Positions 8,534-18,382 are shown, counted from the first letter of the stretch. The stretch is 64,000 nucleotides of DNA from Halorhabdus sp. CBA1104 (GCF_009690625.1 NZ_CP033878.1:1240001-1304000); one strand, 5' to 3'. Program-made: numbers and translations. Notes: generated by a model not told the origin, from the sequence alone.

Positions 8534-11260
8534 CTAGACGAGATCGACGTCGGTAAACTCGAAGCGCGCGCCGCCGTCTTCGCTCTCGGTCACGGTGACA
8601 GCCCAGTCGTGGGCGTCGGCGATCCGTTCGACGATCGTCAGCCCGAATCCGGTCCCCTCCGCTGTCGTGGTGTACCCTGGCTCGAAGACAGCTGTCCGTT
8701 CGTCTTCGGGGATACCAGGGCCATCGTCGGCGACGTAAAACCCGCGATCACCGATTCGTCCGATAGCGATCGTCACATCCGCTGGTGGCGCCGATTCGTC
8801 GGCGGTCGAAACCGTCCGCTCTCCGGTTGCGTGCTCGACCGCGTTGCCAAAGAGATTCTCGAAAACGTGGCGAACGCGATCGGGGTCGCCCCGGATCCGA
8901 AACTCCTCGGCAATATCGATCGACACCGCCTCGGTATCGATCATCTCCGCACACTGCTGGGCGACAGCCGGCACGGCCACGGCTTCAGTTTCCCCGACAG
9001 TGTCGCCTTGCCGGGCGAGAGTCAGCGTGTTGTCGACGATATCACCCATGCGTTCGAGAGCGTCGATCAACGGACGGGTGTGTTCGCTCTCACACGCCTC
9101 ATCGAGCAGCGTTGCCCGTCCGGTCGCGACGTTCAGCGGGTTCCGAAGATCGTGGGCGACGACTTCCGCAAACTCGTCTAAGCGTTCGTTGTGACGTTCC
9201 AGTTCCTGTTCGTACTCTCGTAAGACGGTGACGTCGGTGACCGTCCCGACGACACGCGGCGCATCTCCGTCGTCCAACACTTCGGCCTGCTCGCGGACCC
9301 AGATCCGTTCGTCGTCCGGTTCGACCGGGTACGTGAGATCGTAGCTAGCTTCCTCGTCGATCGCACGCTGGATGGTGTCTTTGACCCGCTCGCGGTGGCC
9401 CGGCGGAATGATCTCGAAGAAGGTATCGAACACCGGCTTGGCCGTCGTCGAGTCGATCCCAAAGACGTCCTCGAAGGTCGGGTAGCGCCGGATCGCCTCG
9501 TCTTCAGGGTGCCAGTCGAACGTATAGGCGTTTGTCGTCTCCAAGGCGAGTTCGAGTTGCTCGCGTACTGACTGGAGTCGGTCGTTGGTTCGCTGTAGCT
9601 CGCGTTCGCGTTCGATCGTGTCGGTGACGTCCCGATAGAGCCAGAGATTCCCCACGCCGTCTGGCAACGAGAACGGGACGTAGCTCCGAGAGAGGGTTCG
9701 ACCGTCTGCCATTTCGACGTGTTCGTTCAGTACCGGTTGTCTTCTAGCCAAAATCTCCTCGAGACGGTCGCGGAATCCGTCCGCGTCCGCGATATCGTCA
9801 CTGACGTCGGCCGCGAGCGCCATACAGTCGGTACCGACGAGTTCCTCACAGTCGGCAGAGAAATCGAAGATCTCACAGAGTTTCGGGTTCGCGGCCATGA
9901 TCTCCCGGTCAGGGTCCTCGACGAGGATGCCAAACGGGAGGTTCTCGAGTAACGTCGAGAGGAGCCTGTTGGTCTCGAGTAACTCCTGGTCGCGCTCGAC
10001 GACCGTCGTAATATCGTTGAATGTCGTGACAAAACGGTCTCCATCGAGTGGGAACGCCGAAATTGCGTAGTGTGCCTCAAGCGATTCCGCGTAGTGATCG
10101 AATCGGACCGGTTCGCCCTCGCGGACGACCTGCGCGTAGCGGTCGATGAACGTCGGATCGAGGTCCGGTAAGACGTCTGTGGCACGCTCGCCGACGATCG
10201 CCGCTCGTTCGAGCCCGGTCGTGTGCTCGAAGGCCTCGTTGACGTCCAGAAAGACGTAATCGACCGGCTGGCCGTTCTCGTCGGTCCGGAGTTCGTGGAC
10301 GGCGATCGCGTTGATGGACTCCTCGAAGAGCTGCCGATAGCGACGCTCTCGTTCGATACGATGGAGCGCGTGTCCGATGTCCCCGCCGAGTTCGCCCAAT
10401 AAGTCCATCTCCGTCTCGTCGAAGGGGGTCGGGTCGGTGCTGTAAACGTTCAACACGCCGTACTGCTCGTCCTCGAAGGACAGTGGCACGGCCGCACTCG
10501 ATCGAAACCCACGGTCGAGGGCTGCCTCCCGCCAAGGGGCAAACGCCTCGTCGTCGGCGATCGATTGGGTCACAACGAGGTCGTTTTCCCGGAGCGCCTG
10601 GACGGTCGGCCCACCTGCACTCGCCCCGTCTTCGAGCGTAATCGTGATCTCCGATGTGTAGTTCTGGCCGTCTCCCGCGCTCGCTCGTGGCCGAACGATA
10701 CCCTCGTCTGTATCCCGCTGGCCGATCCAGGCGAACTCGTAGGGCGCCCCGCTGGCGACGACCGCACACACTCGCTGTTCGAGATCCGATCGGGTTCGCG
10801 AGCGGACCAACTCCTGATTGACGTCACGGACAGTCTTGCGGATGCGATCGAGCGTGGCCGCGCGCTTGCTGGCCCGATACTGCTCGACGGCGTTCTCGAT
10901 CCGGTTGCGGAGAACAGTATACTGTGCCGGGCCCCCGGATTTCTCCAGATAATCAGTCACACCCGCCGAGATGGCCTCGCTGGCAACGTCTTCCGATCCT
11001 CGAGCAGTATAGAGGATAAATGGAAGGTCCGGATACTCGCTGCGGACCGCATCGAGGAGTTCGAGCCCGTCTCGCCCGGGCATTTCGTAATCACTCACGA
11101 CACATTCGAATTGTTGGTTCCGAAGCATCGCAAGCGCGTTCGACCCACGTGATGCGGTCTCGACGATGAGTCGATCGCTCTCGGCATCGAGCATGGTCGC
11201 GGTCAGCTCGAGAAAGTCCGGGTCGTCGTCGACGTGAAGCACCCGAATCGACTCACGCAT
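8534..11260 (-). CDS. Hybrid sensor: receiver-GAF-PAS-PAS-PAS-histidine kinase
   Basis: A 908-residue soluble signalling protein. An N-terminal receiver domain (about 1-120) has the phospho-acceptor Asp57 in VVSDYEMPG. A GAF domain (about 140-300) is followed by three PAS-type domains (about 310-420, 430-550 and 560-685), then a HisKA domain with His703 in VAHDLRNPL and an HATPase domain (NLFGNAVEHA, DDGPGIPEDE, GTGFGLTIVER). There are no membrane segments, so it senses a cytoplasmic cue, perhaps redox or light through GAF/PAS. The receiver at the N terminus suggests it sits inside a phosphorelay. No partner regulator is encoded beside it. Confidence 0.9.
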   Translation of the reverse strand: MRESIRVLHVDDDPDFLELTATMLDAESDRLIVETASRGSNALAMLRNQQFECVVSDYEMPGRDGLELLDAVRSEYPDLPFILYTARGSEDVASEAISAGVTDYLEKSGGPAQYTVLRNRIENAVEQYRASKRAATLDRIRKTVRDVNQELVRSRTRSDLEQRVCAVVASGAPYEFAWIGQRDTDEGIVRPRASAGDGQNYTSEITITLEDGASAGGPTVQALRENDLVVTQSIADDEAFAPWREAALDRGFRSSAAVPLSFEDEQYGVLNVYSTDPTPFDETEMDLLGELGGDIGHALHRIERERRYRQLFEESINAIAVHELRTDENGQPVDYVFLDVNEAFEHTTGLERAAIVGERATDVLPDLDPTFIDRYAQVVREGEPVRFDHYAESLEAHYAISAFPLDGDRFVTTFNDITTVVERDQELLETNRLLSTLLENLPFGILVEDPDREIMAANPKLCEIFDFSADCEELVGTDCMALAADVSDDIADADGFRDRLEEILARRQPVLNEHVEMADGRTLSRSYVPFSLPDGVGNLWLYRDVTDTIERERELQRTNDRLQSVREQLELALETTNAYTFDWHPEDEAIRRYPTFEDVFGIDSTTAKPVFDTFFEIIPPGHRERVKDTIQRAIDEEASYDLTYPVEPDDERIWVREQAEVLDDGDAPRVVGTVTDVTVLREYEQELERHNERLDEFAEVVAHDLRNPLNVATGRATLLDEACESEHTRPLIDALERMGDIVDNTLTLARQGDTVGETEAVAVPAVAQQCAEMIDTEAVSIDIAEEFRIRGDPDRVRHVFENLFGNAVEHATGERTVSTADESAPPADVTIAIGRIGDRGFYVADDGPGIPEDERTAVFEPGYTTTAEGTGFGLTIVERIADAHDWAVTVTESEDGGARFEFTDVDLV

Positions 11261-11412
11261 GTGCTGATATCGAACGGTTCAGCGGAAAAATGTATGGTGA
11301 AATGTCACACGTCAAACGCCACGGGGTCGTCAAGCACATCTCCGGACAGATGGCCACGATCTAGCTGGGGTGCACCGGTACCCTCATGTCGCCCCCTCCC
11401 GATCACTCGCGC

Positions 11413-12699
11413 ATGGATGTCCACGTTTCCCAGTCGACGGTCGACGGGACAGTACAGGCACCGCCGTCGAAGAGTTATACGCACCGTGCAATCCTCGCCG
11501 CGGGGTACGCCGACGGTGCAACCGTTCGAGATCCGCTCGTCAGCGCCGACACGGAGGCGACGATGGGGGCTGTCGAGGCCTACGGCGGCAGCGTCGATCG
11601 CGGTGACGGCACCCTCGAAATCACCGGTTTCGATGGGAAACCGTCGGTACCCGATGATATCGTCACGTGTGCAAACAGCGGCACGACGATGCGCCTGGTG
11701 ACAGCCACGGCCGCCCTCGCCGACGGGATCACGGTCCTGACGGGGGATGACTCGCTCAGATCGCGCCCGCAGGGGCCGCTACTGGACGGGATCGAACAGC
11801 TCGATGGGCGCGCAGAGAGCACGCGTGGGAACGGCCAGGCCCCACTCGTCGTGAAGGGGCCTGTCGACGGCGGGGAAGTGTCGATCCCCGGGGACGTCTC
11901 CTCGCAGTATATCACAGCGCTGCTGATGGCCGGTGCCGTCACCGACGACGGCATCGAGATCGATCTGGAGACCGAATTGAAATCCGCACCGTACGTCGAC
12001 ATCACGATCGAGGTTCTGGCGGCGTTCGGCGTCGAGACAGTATCGACGGCTGAGGGATTCGAAGTCGAGGGCGGTCAGACGTACGATCCTGCGGGCGGCG
12101 AGTACGCTGTCCCGGGGGACTTCTCCTCGATGTCTTATCTCTTGGCAGCGGGCGCCCTCGCCGCACCGGACGGGCTGACGGTCACGAGCGCCCACCCGAG
12201 CGCACAGGGTGACTCAGCGATCGTGGACGTGCTCGAACGCATGGGGGCCGACATCGAGTGGGACCGTGAGGCAGGCGAGATTACCGTCGAGCAGTCCGAT
12301 CTGACGGGCATCGAAGTCAGCGTCGCGGACACGCCCGACCTCCTGCCGACGATCGCGGTCCTCGGTGCAGTTGCCGAGGGCGACACACGGATCGTCGACT
12401 GCGAACACGTCCGCTTCAAGGAGACCGACCGCGTTCGCGCGATGGCCGAGGAACTCGGTGCGATGGGGGCGAACGTCACCGAACAGCAGGACGTGCTGAC
12501 GATCCACGGCGGCGACACCGAACTCTCGGGTGCGAACGTAGACGGACGGGCCGACCACCGGATCGTGATGTCCCTGGCGATCGCCGGGCTGGTTGCCGAC
12601 GGCGAGACGACCGTCCGGGGTGGCGAACACGTCGACGTGTCGTTCCCGAATTTCTTCGACGTTCTGGACTCGATGGGCGGGCGCGTCCGCCAGGAGTGA
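11413..12699 (+). CDS. aroA: 3-phosphoshikimate 1-carboxyvinyltransferase (EPSP synthase)
   Basis: A 428-residue enzyme of the shikimate pathway that joins phosphoenolpyruvate to shikimate 3-phosphate. Diagnostic features are [15 protein letters not shown] near the N terminus, [10 protein letters not shown] (phosphoenolpyruvate binding), [24 protein letters not shown] and [15 protein letters not shown]. Length is normal for the family. The ATG at 11413 gives the canonical MDVHVSQ start; an ATG 27 nt upstream would add nine residues not seen in the family. It is followed at 50 nt by a membrane-protein gene on the same strand. Confidence 0.95.
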   Translation: MDVHVSQSTVDGTVQAPPSKSYTHRAILAAGYADGATVRDPLVSADTEATMGAVEAYGGSVDRGDGTLEITGFDGKPSVPDDIVTCANSGTTMRLVTATAALADGITVLTGDDSLRSRPQGPLLDGIEQLDGRAESTRGNGQAPLVVKGPVDGGEVSIPGDVSSQYITALLMAGAVTDDGIEIDLETELKSAPYVDITIEVLAAFGVETVSTAEGFEVEGGQTYDPAGGEYAVPGDFSSMSYLLAAGALAAPDGLTVTSAHPSAQGDSAIVDVLERMGADIEWDREAGEITVEQSDLTGIEVSVADTPDLLPTIAVLGAVAEGDTRIVDCEHVRFKETDRVRAMAEELGAMGANVTEQQDVLTIHGGDTELSGANVDGRADHRIVMSLAIAGLVADGETTVRGGEHVDVSFPNFFDVLDSMGGRVRQE

Positions 12700-12748
12700 G
12701 TGGGCCAGGCGGGTCACGTTCATGTGCCGGGCGCTCGGTACGTGAGGT

Positions 12749-13330
12749 ATGGGAAGCTTCGACGGACCGGCATCGGACGGGCCACCCGACCAGCCCAACG
12801 TCGCCGATCTGCTCGACGAACTGGACGAGCTCGAGGCAACGGTCGACTCTCCGGAGGAACGCGAGCGCGTCGAGTCCGTGCGGGAAACTGCACTCTCGGT
12901 CAGCAGCAGTGGCCCCTTCGGCCGGGTGATCTCCGGGTTCGACCGCGCGGACGCCTCGGAAGCACTACTTGGCAGCGTCCTCTTTGGCATCCCGATGTTC
13001 GTCGAAGGCGGGACGAGCGAAGTCGGTAACTATCTCGCGGCCCACCCGTACTTTCTGGTTGGAACAGTCGGATGTACGTTCGCACTCGTGGCCGGGATCC
13101 TCTACGTCGCCGAGATTCAGGACGTTCGCGTGGTCGACCCGTACTTCGGATTCATCCCCCAGCGGTTCGCCGGCGTCCTGGTGATCGCATCCGTGACAGC
13201 ACTGGTGTTGATGACGCTGTGGGGTCGCCTAACGTGGTCCGAACCGTTAGTCGTAGCCGGGGAACTCGCCACCGCGATCCTGCCGATGGCCGTTGGCGGC
13301 GCGCTCGGGGATATCTTGCCCGGTTCCTGA
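12749..13330 (+). CDS. DUF2391-type integral membrane protein
   Basis: A 193-residue protein with a charged N-terminal ~60 residues containing DLLDELDELEATVDSPEER and about four membrane helices from residue 70 onward (FGIPMFVEGG, FLVGTVGCTFALVAG, FAGVLVIASVTALVLM, ILPMAVGGALGDI). This matches haloarchaeal members of the DUF2391 family, which has no known function. It lies 50 nt after aroA and may share its mRNA. Confidence 0.75.
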   Translation: MGSFDGPASDGPPDQPNVADLLDELDELEATVDSPEERERVESVRETALSVSSSGPFGRVISGFDRADASEALLGSVLFGIPMFVEGGTSEVGNYLAAHPYFLVGTVGCTFALVAGILYVAEIQDVRVVDPYFGFIPQRFAGVLVIASVTALVLMTLWGRLTWSEPLVVAGELATAILPMAVGGALGDILPGS

Positions 13331-13343
13331 CCGAGTGAGAAGG

Positions 13344-13757
13344 TTACTCCGTCGTGGCGACTTCTTCGAGATAGGCGAGTTGGTCTTGCAGTTCCTGTGT
13401 CCGCTGGCGTTTGATCAGCGTCGCGTCCAGTGCCGAGCCGATCATCCCACCGAGTTCGAACTCCGTGGTCGCTGTGACGCTCGTTCCGTCTCCGTCGCCG
13501 TCGACCCGGTAGCTCGTCGTCATTTCGTCGAACATCCCCTCGACCTGTTCGTACGCCAGATCCACGTCACGTTCGACGAGTTCGAGTGTCAGTTCGAGCT
13601 CCGCCAGACCGATCGTCCGCCCGACAGTCACGGTATCGCCCTCGACCGTGACCGAATCGAAGCCGGCTGCACGCATGAACGCCCCCACGTCGTCGAACCC
13701 GTTGCTGACCGCGTCGGGAGCTGCGGGAACGTCCCGCGAGACAGTGACTGTTTGCAT
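13344..13757 (-). CDS. SRPBCC (START-like) family protein
   Basis: A 137-residue protein with the helix-grip pattern: TVTVSRDVPAAPDAV at the start, DGDGTSVTATTEFELGG in the sheet and a long C-terminal helix ending QELQDQLAYLEEVA. SRPBCC proteins bind hydrophobic ligands or act as cyclases; the ligand here is unknown. The ATG at 13757 (MQTVTVS) is the natural start. It is divergent from a Bat-like regulator across a promoter with two palindromes, so its expression is probably controlled from there. Confidence 0.8.
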   Translation of the reverse strand: MQTVTVSRDVPAAPDAVSNGFDDVGAFMRAAGFDSVTVEGDTVTVGRTIGLAELELTLELVERDVDLAYEQVEGMFDEMTTSYRVDGDGDGTSVTATTEFELGGMIGSALDATLIKRQRTQELQDQLAYLEEVATTE

Positions 13758-13791
13758 ACTCCGGAGGTAGACCCCCTGCCTGAACAACCTG

Positions 13792-13811
13792 CCGACGAAC
13801 ACGTTCGTCGG
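13792..13811. promoter_or_regulatory. Palindromic operator candidate 1
   Basis: CCGACGAACACGTTCGTCGG has perfect 9-bp arms around a 2-bp centre. Its core CGAACACGTTCG matches the second palindrome 33 bp downstream. It lies between the divergent SRPBCC and Bat-like genes. Confidence 0.6.
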
Positions 13812-13826
13812 TGAATCGGCCGACGG

Positions 13827-13842
13827 TTCGAACATGTTCGAA
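13827..13842. promoter_or_regulatory. Palindromic operator candidate 2
   Basis: TTCGAACATGTTCGAA is a perfect 16-bp palindrome sharing the core CGAACAYGTTCG with candidate 1. It covers the first possible ATG (13834) of the Bat-like gene, which argues for the later start at 13879. A half-site CGAACATG follows at 13863-13870, again about 34 bp on. Confidence 0.6.
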
Positions 13843-13878
13843 ACAACTACCGTGGATGGGGCCGAACATGGGCAGGAC

Positions 13879-14535
13879 ATGGTACACGCGACGTTGACGT
13901 TGTCGATCCCGCGTCGAATCTGGATCGGTGCGCTCTCGATGGATCACCCGGAGTCTCGAATTCGCGTCCTCTCTGCGTTTCCGAAAGGCGACGAGTCGGG
14001 CGTCGGGCTCGTGGAAGTCGACGGCCCGGATGTCCCCGCAGTCGTGCGAGCGATCGACGACGAGGAGACCGTCACGGATCTGGCAGTGTTGGGCCGTCAC
14101 GACGACCAGGCCTTAGTCCAATTCGAGACGACCGACCCACTGTTGCTGTTTCCGATCGTCGGCTCGGGCATCCCCTTAGAGCTGCCATTCGACATCCGCG
14201 ATGGGCAAGCCCGCTGGGAGTTGACCGCCTCTCAAGATCGCCTCTCGGAACTCGGCGAGCAACTGGAGACACTTGGGATCTCCTTTACGGTCGAACAACT
14301 CCGCCAGCACGTCGAGCCCGAACAAGTACTGACCGATCGCCAGACGACGATCGTCCGGGAAGCGATCGATCGCGGCTACTACGACACCCCGCGGGAGTGT
14401 ACGCTGACCGAACTCGCCGAGAACATGGACATGGCGAAATCGACCTGCAGCGAGACGCTCCACCGCGCCGAAGAGAAGATCGTCAAGCAGTTCTTCGAGG
14501 ACGAACCGACCGCGAGCGCGCGGCGAACAATCTGA
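13879..14535 (+). CDS. Bat-like helix-turn-helix transcriptional regulator
   Basis: A 218-residue protein ending in the HTH_10 domain first seen in the bacterio-opsin activator: LTDRQTTIVREAIDRGYYDTP and LTELAENMDMAKSTCSETLHRAEEKIV. The N-terminal half is the variable beta-rich sensor part of the family, with no recognisable cofactor motif. The start at 13879 (MVHATLTL) is chosen because an upstream in-frame ATG at 13834 falls inside a perfect palindrome. The gene is divergent from the SRPBCC gene and may regulate it and itself. Confidence 0.85.
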   Translation: MVHATLTLSIPRRIWIGALSMDHPESRIRVLSAFPKGDESGVGLVEVDGPDVPAVVRAIDDEETVTDLAVLGRHDDQALVQFETTDPLLLFPIVGSGIPLELPFDIRDGQARWELTASQDRLSELGEQLETLGISFTVEQLRQHVEPEQVLTDRQTTIVREAIDRGYYDTPRECTLTELAENMDMAKSTCSETLHRAEEKIVKQFFEDEPTASARRTI

Positions 14536-14580
14536 GTCGTCGGCTGGATCGGAACGAACGAAATCTGCGGGTCCGATCGA

Positions 14581-15396
14581 TCACTCGCGATCGAGACGTT
14601 CCCGAAGGGAAGCCACTACGTCCTCGTGAACCGCCCCGTTGGTCGCGATCAACGAGTCGCTGTCGTGTCGCCAGCGATCCCCGGACAGGTCAGTGACTCG
14701 GCCACCGCCAGCCCGAACCATGTGCGCCCCGGCGACGGTATCCCAGGCCGTCATGTGGACCGTCGAGATCGCGGCGTCGATCTCACCGCAGGCGACCATG
14801 GCAAGCGAGGTCTGGCCGCTGCCCAGTCGGCGCAAGTCACCCAATTCGTGGTGGATGTAACTCGTCACGTGGTCGTACTCGTCTCGATCACGCTGCTTCA
14901 GCCCGAAGATAGGCGCGACGATCAGCGAGGCGGGATCGGTCCGGTCGCTGACCGAGTGGTCGACGCCGTTGCGCTCGACGACGTCCCCACCGGCCGCATA
15001 GGTATCGTCAGTGGCTGGCAACGTCGTCGCGGCGGCGACGGGTTCGCCATCGACTGTCCGGGCGAGGGAGACACTCCAGAGTCGATTGCCCCGGACGAAG
15101 TTGTTCGTCCCGTCGATCGGATCGATGATCCAGGCCGCCCCCGACTCGGGAACGGTCTTGCGGGCGTCGTTCTCTTCGCCGACGATCGCAGCTGCCGGGT
15201 CGCGCTCGTCGAGCACGTCGATAATCCGCGCTTGAGCCTCCTGATCAGCTTTGGAAACCGGATCCATCCGGTCGCGCTTGAACTCGTTGTCGATCCCCGC
15301 ACGGAAATATCGACAGGCGATTTTAGCGCCGGCTTCGGTGGCCTCACGAGCAATTGCGAGCGATGCGTCGGCCGTCAAATTGTCAGTTCGTCCCAC
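14581..15396 (-). CDS. Inositol monophosphatase / fructose-1,6-bisphosphatase family enzyme
   Basis: A 271-residue metal-dependent sugar phosphatase. Lithium-sensitive phosphatase motifs are present: GEEND, WIIDPIDGTNNFVRG (metal ligands Asp-Asp) and, near the C terminus, AWDTVAGAHMVRAGG. Archaeal members act on inositol phosphate, fructose bisphosphate or both. No good ATG exists; a GTG at 15396 (reading GRTDNLTADASLA) gives the normal length. The open frame continues upstream into the end of the phosphate transporter gene, which is unlikely to be used. It follows that gene on the same strand after about 98 nt. Confidence 0.85.
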   Translation of the reverse strand: MGRTDNLTADASLAIAREATEAGAKIACRYFRAGIDNEFKRDRMDPVSKADQEAQARIIDVLDERDPAAAIVGEENDARKTVPESGAAWIIDPIDGTNNFVRGNRLWSVSLARTVDGEPVAAATTLPATDDTYAAGGDVVERNGVDHSVSDRTDPASLIVAPIFGLKQRDRDEYDHVTSYIHHELGDLRRLGSGQTSLAMVACGEIDAAISTVHMTAWDTVAGAHMVRAGGGRVTDLSGDRWRHDSDSLIATNGAVHEDVVASLRERLDRE

Positions 15397-15494
15397 GTCG
15401 ATGCCTCGGGATGATCCCGTATGGCTTCCAGTCGCTTCAGTGGTCGGACTCGATCGACCGTCGAGTCGGGCCCCGTCCACTGTGGACGGATTGC

Positions 15495-16646
15495 TCAGAA
15501 GACAGTGAAAAACGAAAACGACAGGAGCGTCGCCATGCTGGGGCCGAGGATCCAAAACGAGACGAATCTGACGACCGTCCCCGGATTGAACAGCTGGGTG
15601 GCCGTTGTGATATCTTCGGGGTCTTCCTCGCCGATGGGGGCGGGACCGTCGTCGGTCTCAGCCGCGAGCGTATCGACGGAGATGTTGGTCTCTGCCTCGC
15701 CCGTGACGAGCTCCGGGACAGTCGCGGTCCGCGTCGCCCGGCCCCATCCGAGGCCGACGATCGTCATGATCGTCGCCATGGCCAGGCTCATCGGGATTCC
15801 GATCCAGGACAGGAACGTCGTGATCGTCGAGGCAACGACCATGACAACCATCGCGGCCAGCATCGGCAGGTCGGTAATGTCGTTGCCGACCGACTCCATC
15901 GTCCGCCGGGCGATCGTAAAGGCCCCAATGCCGATCGCTATGGTCCCGAGGAGGACAGCGACTCCGATATCGAGACTTCCGCCGCCGACCAGCGGTGCAA
16001 CGGCGTTTGCCACGTTGCTCGCGCCGGCACTGAAAGACATGTAGCAGGCGATGAGCAACACGAGAATGGCACTGTACAGTTCACGGCTCGTGGTTCCGGG
16101 GCCGAGTTGTGGCATTGGAACGATCGCCACCCAGCGATACGTGAGAAGCGGTCCCTCGGACTCGGGAATCGAGACGCGCTGCTCGAGATACGGGTAGATG
16201 TACCGGCCGATGAGACTGCCCAGCCAGAACCCGACGATCGGTGCGATAAGCCACCAGACGACGATCCCACCGAGAGCAGCCCGATCGAGCGTATTCGTCG
16301 CGAAGCCGTACCCGGAGATCGCACCCACGGCAGTCATCGACGTGGAGACGGGGACACCGTAGATGTTGGCGACCAGCATGCCCAGCCCGATGAACGAGAG
16401 GATGACCGTCGCAGCCGTCAAGGAGAATCCCGGGACGAGGTCGCCACCGAGCGTATCGATGACGTTCCGGCCCAGCGTCCACCCACCCACGAAGACGAAC
16501 ACCGTCATCAACCCGGCCGCAGCCGTCTTGTTGACAACTTCGGCACCGACGGCCGGCCCCCAGGCGACACCCGTCGAAGAACCACCGATATTGAAGCCGA
16601 CGAACGTCGCAACGAGAACCCCAAGTGCCAGCAAGAGACTGATCAT
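15495..16646 (-). CDS. Inorganic phosphate transporter, Pit/PHO4 family
   Basis: A 383-residue membrane protein with ten or more helices and the inverted duplication of the PHO4 family. The second-half signature is canonical (SAGASNVANAVAPLVGG), while the first half reads GFNIGGSSTGVAWGPAVG instead of the usual GANDVANA form. It should carry phosphate with a cation into the cell. A TATA-like ATATAC at about 16671-16677 lies 27 nt before the ATG, fitting a leaderless transcript. A divergent universal stress protein shares the promoter region, a common pairing for transporters. Confidence 0.9.
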   Translation of the reverse strand: MISLLLALGVLVATFVGFNIGGSSTGVAWGPAVGAEVVNKTAAAGLMTVFVFVGGWTLGRNVIDTLGGDLVPGFSLTAATVILSFIGLGMLVANIYGVPVSTSMTAVGAISGYGFATNTLDRAALGGIVVWWLIAPIVGFWLGSLIGRYIYPYLEQRVSIPESEGPLLTYRWVAIVPMPQLGPGTTSRELYSAILVLLIACYMSFSAGASNVANAVAPLVGGGSLDIGVAVLLGTIAIGIGAFTIARRTMESVGNDITDLPMLAAMVVMVVASTITTFLSWIGIPMSLAMATIMTIVGLGWGRATRTATVPELVTGEAETNISVDTLAAETDDGPAPIGEEDPEDITTATQLFNPGTVVRFVSFWILGPSMATLLSFSFFTVF

Positions 16647-16754
16647 ACATCAGCGTCGCCCAGCAGCAACGTATATGTGATGATGTCAGTGAAGACTGTG
16701 GCCGCCTAGCCAGTCGTGTCATCACTTATCATGGCTGGTCGCGTACCGAGACAC

Positions 16755-17174
16755 ATGGTCGATCGCCTGCTCGTTGCCATGGACGACTCGGAGATGGCCG
16801 CACAGACACTTCGGTACGCCCTCGATGCCTTTCCGGACGCCGAGGTGACGGCGTTCCACGTCGTCGGCGAACCCTCGCCGTGGATGGGCGCGGCCATGAG
16901 CCTCGCGATCGACGACGATCTCGAGACCGCAAAGAGAGACCATGCCGAGTCCGTTCTCGAGACAGCCAAAGCGATCGGGGCCGAAAACGGTCGCGAGATC
17001 CGAACCGACATCGGGATGGGGAGCCCAGCAAGAGCGATCGTCGATCGCGCCACGGACTTCGATCACGTCGTGATCGGTACCCACAGCGGGTCGCTCGTCG
17101 ATCGGTTACTCGTTGGAAACGTCGCAGAGAAGGTCTTTCGCCGTTCGCCCGTGCCGGTGACTGTCGTCCGATAA
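16755..17174 (+). CDS. Universal stress protein (UspA fold), degenerate ATP site
   Basis: A 139-residue single-domain UspA protein (DRLLVAMDDSEMA at the start, PVPVTVVR at the end). The nucleotide-binding loop reads GTHSGSLVDRLLVGN, where the usual G-x2-G-x9-G-S/T has lost the second Gly and the final Ser, so ATP binding is doubtful. The ATG at 16755 fits a TATA-like CTTATCA about 27 nt upstream and gives the family start; the longer frame from 16716 does not. It is divergent from the phosphate transporter and may modulate it. Confidence 0.88.
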   Translation: MVDRLLVAMDDSEMAAQTLRYALDAFPDAEVTAFHVVGEPSPWMGAAMSLAIDDDLETAKRDHAESVLETAKAIGAENGREIRTDIGMGSPARAIVDRATDFDHVVIGTHSGSLVDRLLVGNVAEKVFRRSPVPVTVVR

Positions 17175-17248
17175 CGAAGCAGGCCTGGGGAGCCCACTCT
17201 TGGACGCACCATCTCCGCGCTACGGACGGCAGTCGTGGCGACCGACAG

Positions 17249-18382
17249 TCACTCGGGGGATGGATCGTCGATGAGGAAGTCACTGAGCCTGGACGGTCGG
17301 GTCTGGGATGGCGGAGCGAGCGAAATCTCGTCGATATGAATCCGGTAGGCCTCCATATCTTCGAAGACTGAGCCCCAACTCCCGATCGTGTACGGCGTCC
17401 CATCGTTGTCGATGGTCACGGTAAGCCCCGAAGCAAGCTGATCGATCGAAGGCGGATCCTCGATCCGGAAATCGTCCTGATAGAAGGTGTCGATGACCTG
17501 GCCAGAGACGGTTTCGACTTGGTGCGTCTGGTTGTCGTATCCAGTGGCGACAATCGAGACATCGACGGGTTCGTCGAACAGTAGACTGAAATCCTGGATG
17601 AACTCCTCTAAGGTGACAAACGACCAGCCCTCGTCCGTGTCGACGTACGCCCGTTCGTTCAGTGACCAGTTGCACGTATAGAAGTACCAGTGGAAGATAA
17701 ACGAAAGAATGTCGTCGTCGATCATGATGCCGTACTGCTCCGGTGCACGCGTGTTCGGTGCAAAATAGCAGTGGCGACGGTCGACGACAGCCAGAGACGG
17801 CCCCGGGATGTACGACCAACGTAGTTCCGTCACCGCATCCTCGTAAGGTAGCTCTTCGACGGCTGCCTTGCTTTCGGGATCGGCATAGACACTGGCGCGG
17901 ACGACGACACCCGAAGACTTGGCTTCTCGAAGGGCCGGTAGCAGCGACTCGAACTGTTTGCCGGTCAGCACGGCTTCGATCAAGCTCTCACTGTCTGCGA
18001 ACGTTTCTCTGGCCCGTTCGATGATCGTCTCCTGATGTTTGACGACGCTCATCCCGTGCTCGGTGAGGTGGGGCCGTTCCCACCGATCCTCGATATCATC
18101 CGCTGCATCCTGAAGCCGCCGGCCCTGGGACCGTAGCTGGTCGAGCACGACTTCGGGTTCAGTTGGCCGGACGTGTAGCTGATCGCGGTCGATCGTCTCG
18201 ACGTACCCTTGGCGTTCGAGGTCGCGGAGAATCTTGTAAATCTGTGACGTTGGAATCGATGAGTTCTGGGCGACCTTGACGGCAGGGGTCATACCGAGAT
18301 CCAAGACAGTGAGATACGCCTCGGCCTGATAGGCGGTGAGGCCAGCGTTCTCCAAGGCCGCCTGTAACTCGTCGGGTTCCAT
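17249..18382 (-). CDS. TrmB family transcriptional regulator
   Basis: A 377-residue regulator. The N-terminal winged helix (LTAYQAEAYLTVLDLG, VAQNSSIPTSQIYKILRDLERQGYV) is TrmB-type, followed by a coiled-coil linker (VLDQLRSQGRRLQDAADDIED) and the C-terminal sugar-sensing domain of the TrmB/PF11495 family. TrmB proteins bind sugars or related metabolites and control transport or central metabolism. The ATG at 18382 (MEPDELQAAL) is used; a frame to 18436 adds 18 unlikely residues. It is divergent from the Usp gene at 18481. Confidence 0.88.
   Translation of the reverse strand: MEPDELQAALENAGLTAYQAEAYLTVLDLGMTPAVKVAQNSSIPTSQIYKILRDLERQGYVETIDRDQLHVRPTEPEVVLDQLRSQGRRLQDAADDIEDRWERPHLTEHGMSVVKHQETIIERARETFADSESLIEAVLTGKQFESLLPALREAKSSGVVVRASVYADPESKAAVEELPYEDAVTELRWSYIPGPSLAVVDRRHCYFAPNTRAPEQYGIMIDDDILSFIFHWYFYTCNWSLNERAYVDTDEGWSFVTLEEFIQDFSLLFDEPVDVSIVATGYDNQTHQVETVSGQVIDTFYQDDFRIEDPPSIDQLASGLTVTIDNDGTPYTIGSWGSVFEDMEAYRIHIDEISLAPPSQTRPSRLSDFLIDDPSPE

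Noticed and set aside
15354-16709. 451-codon plus-strand frame over the phosphate transporter
   Set aside because: Antisense to a clear membrane protein; rich in Arg, Asp and His with no domain.
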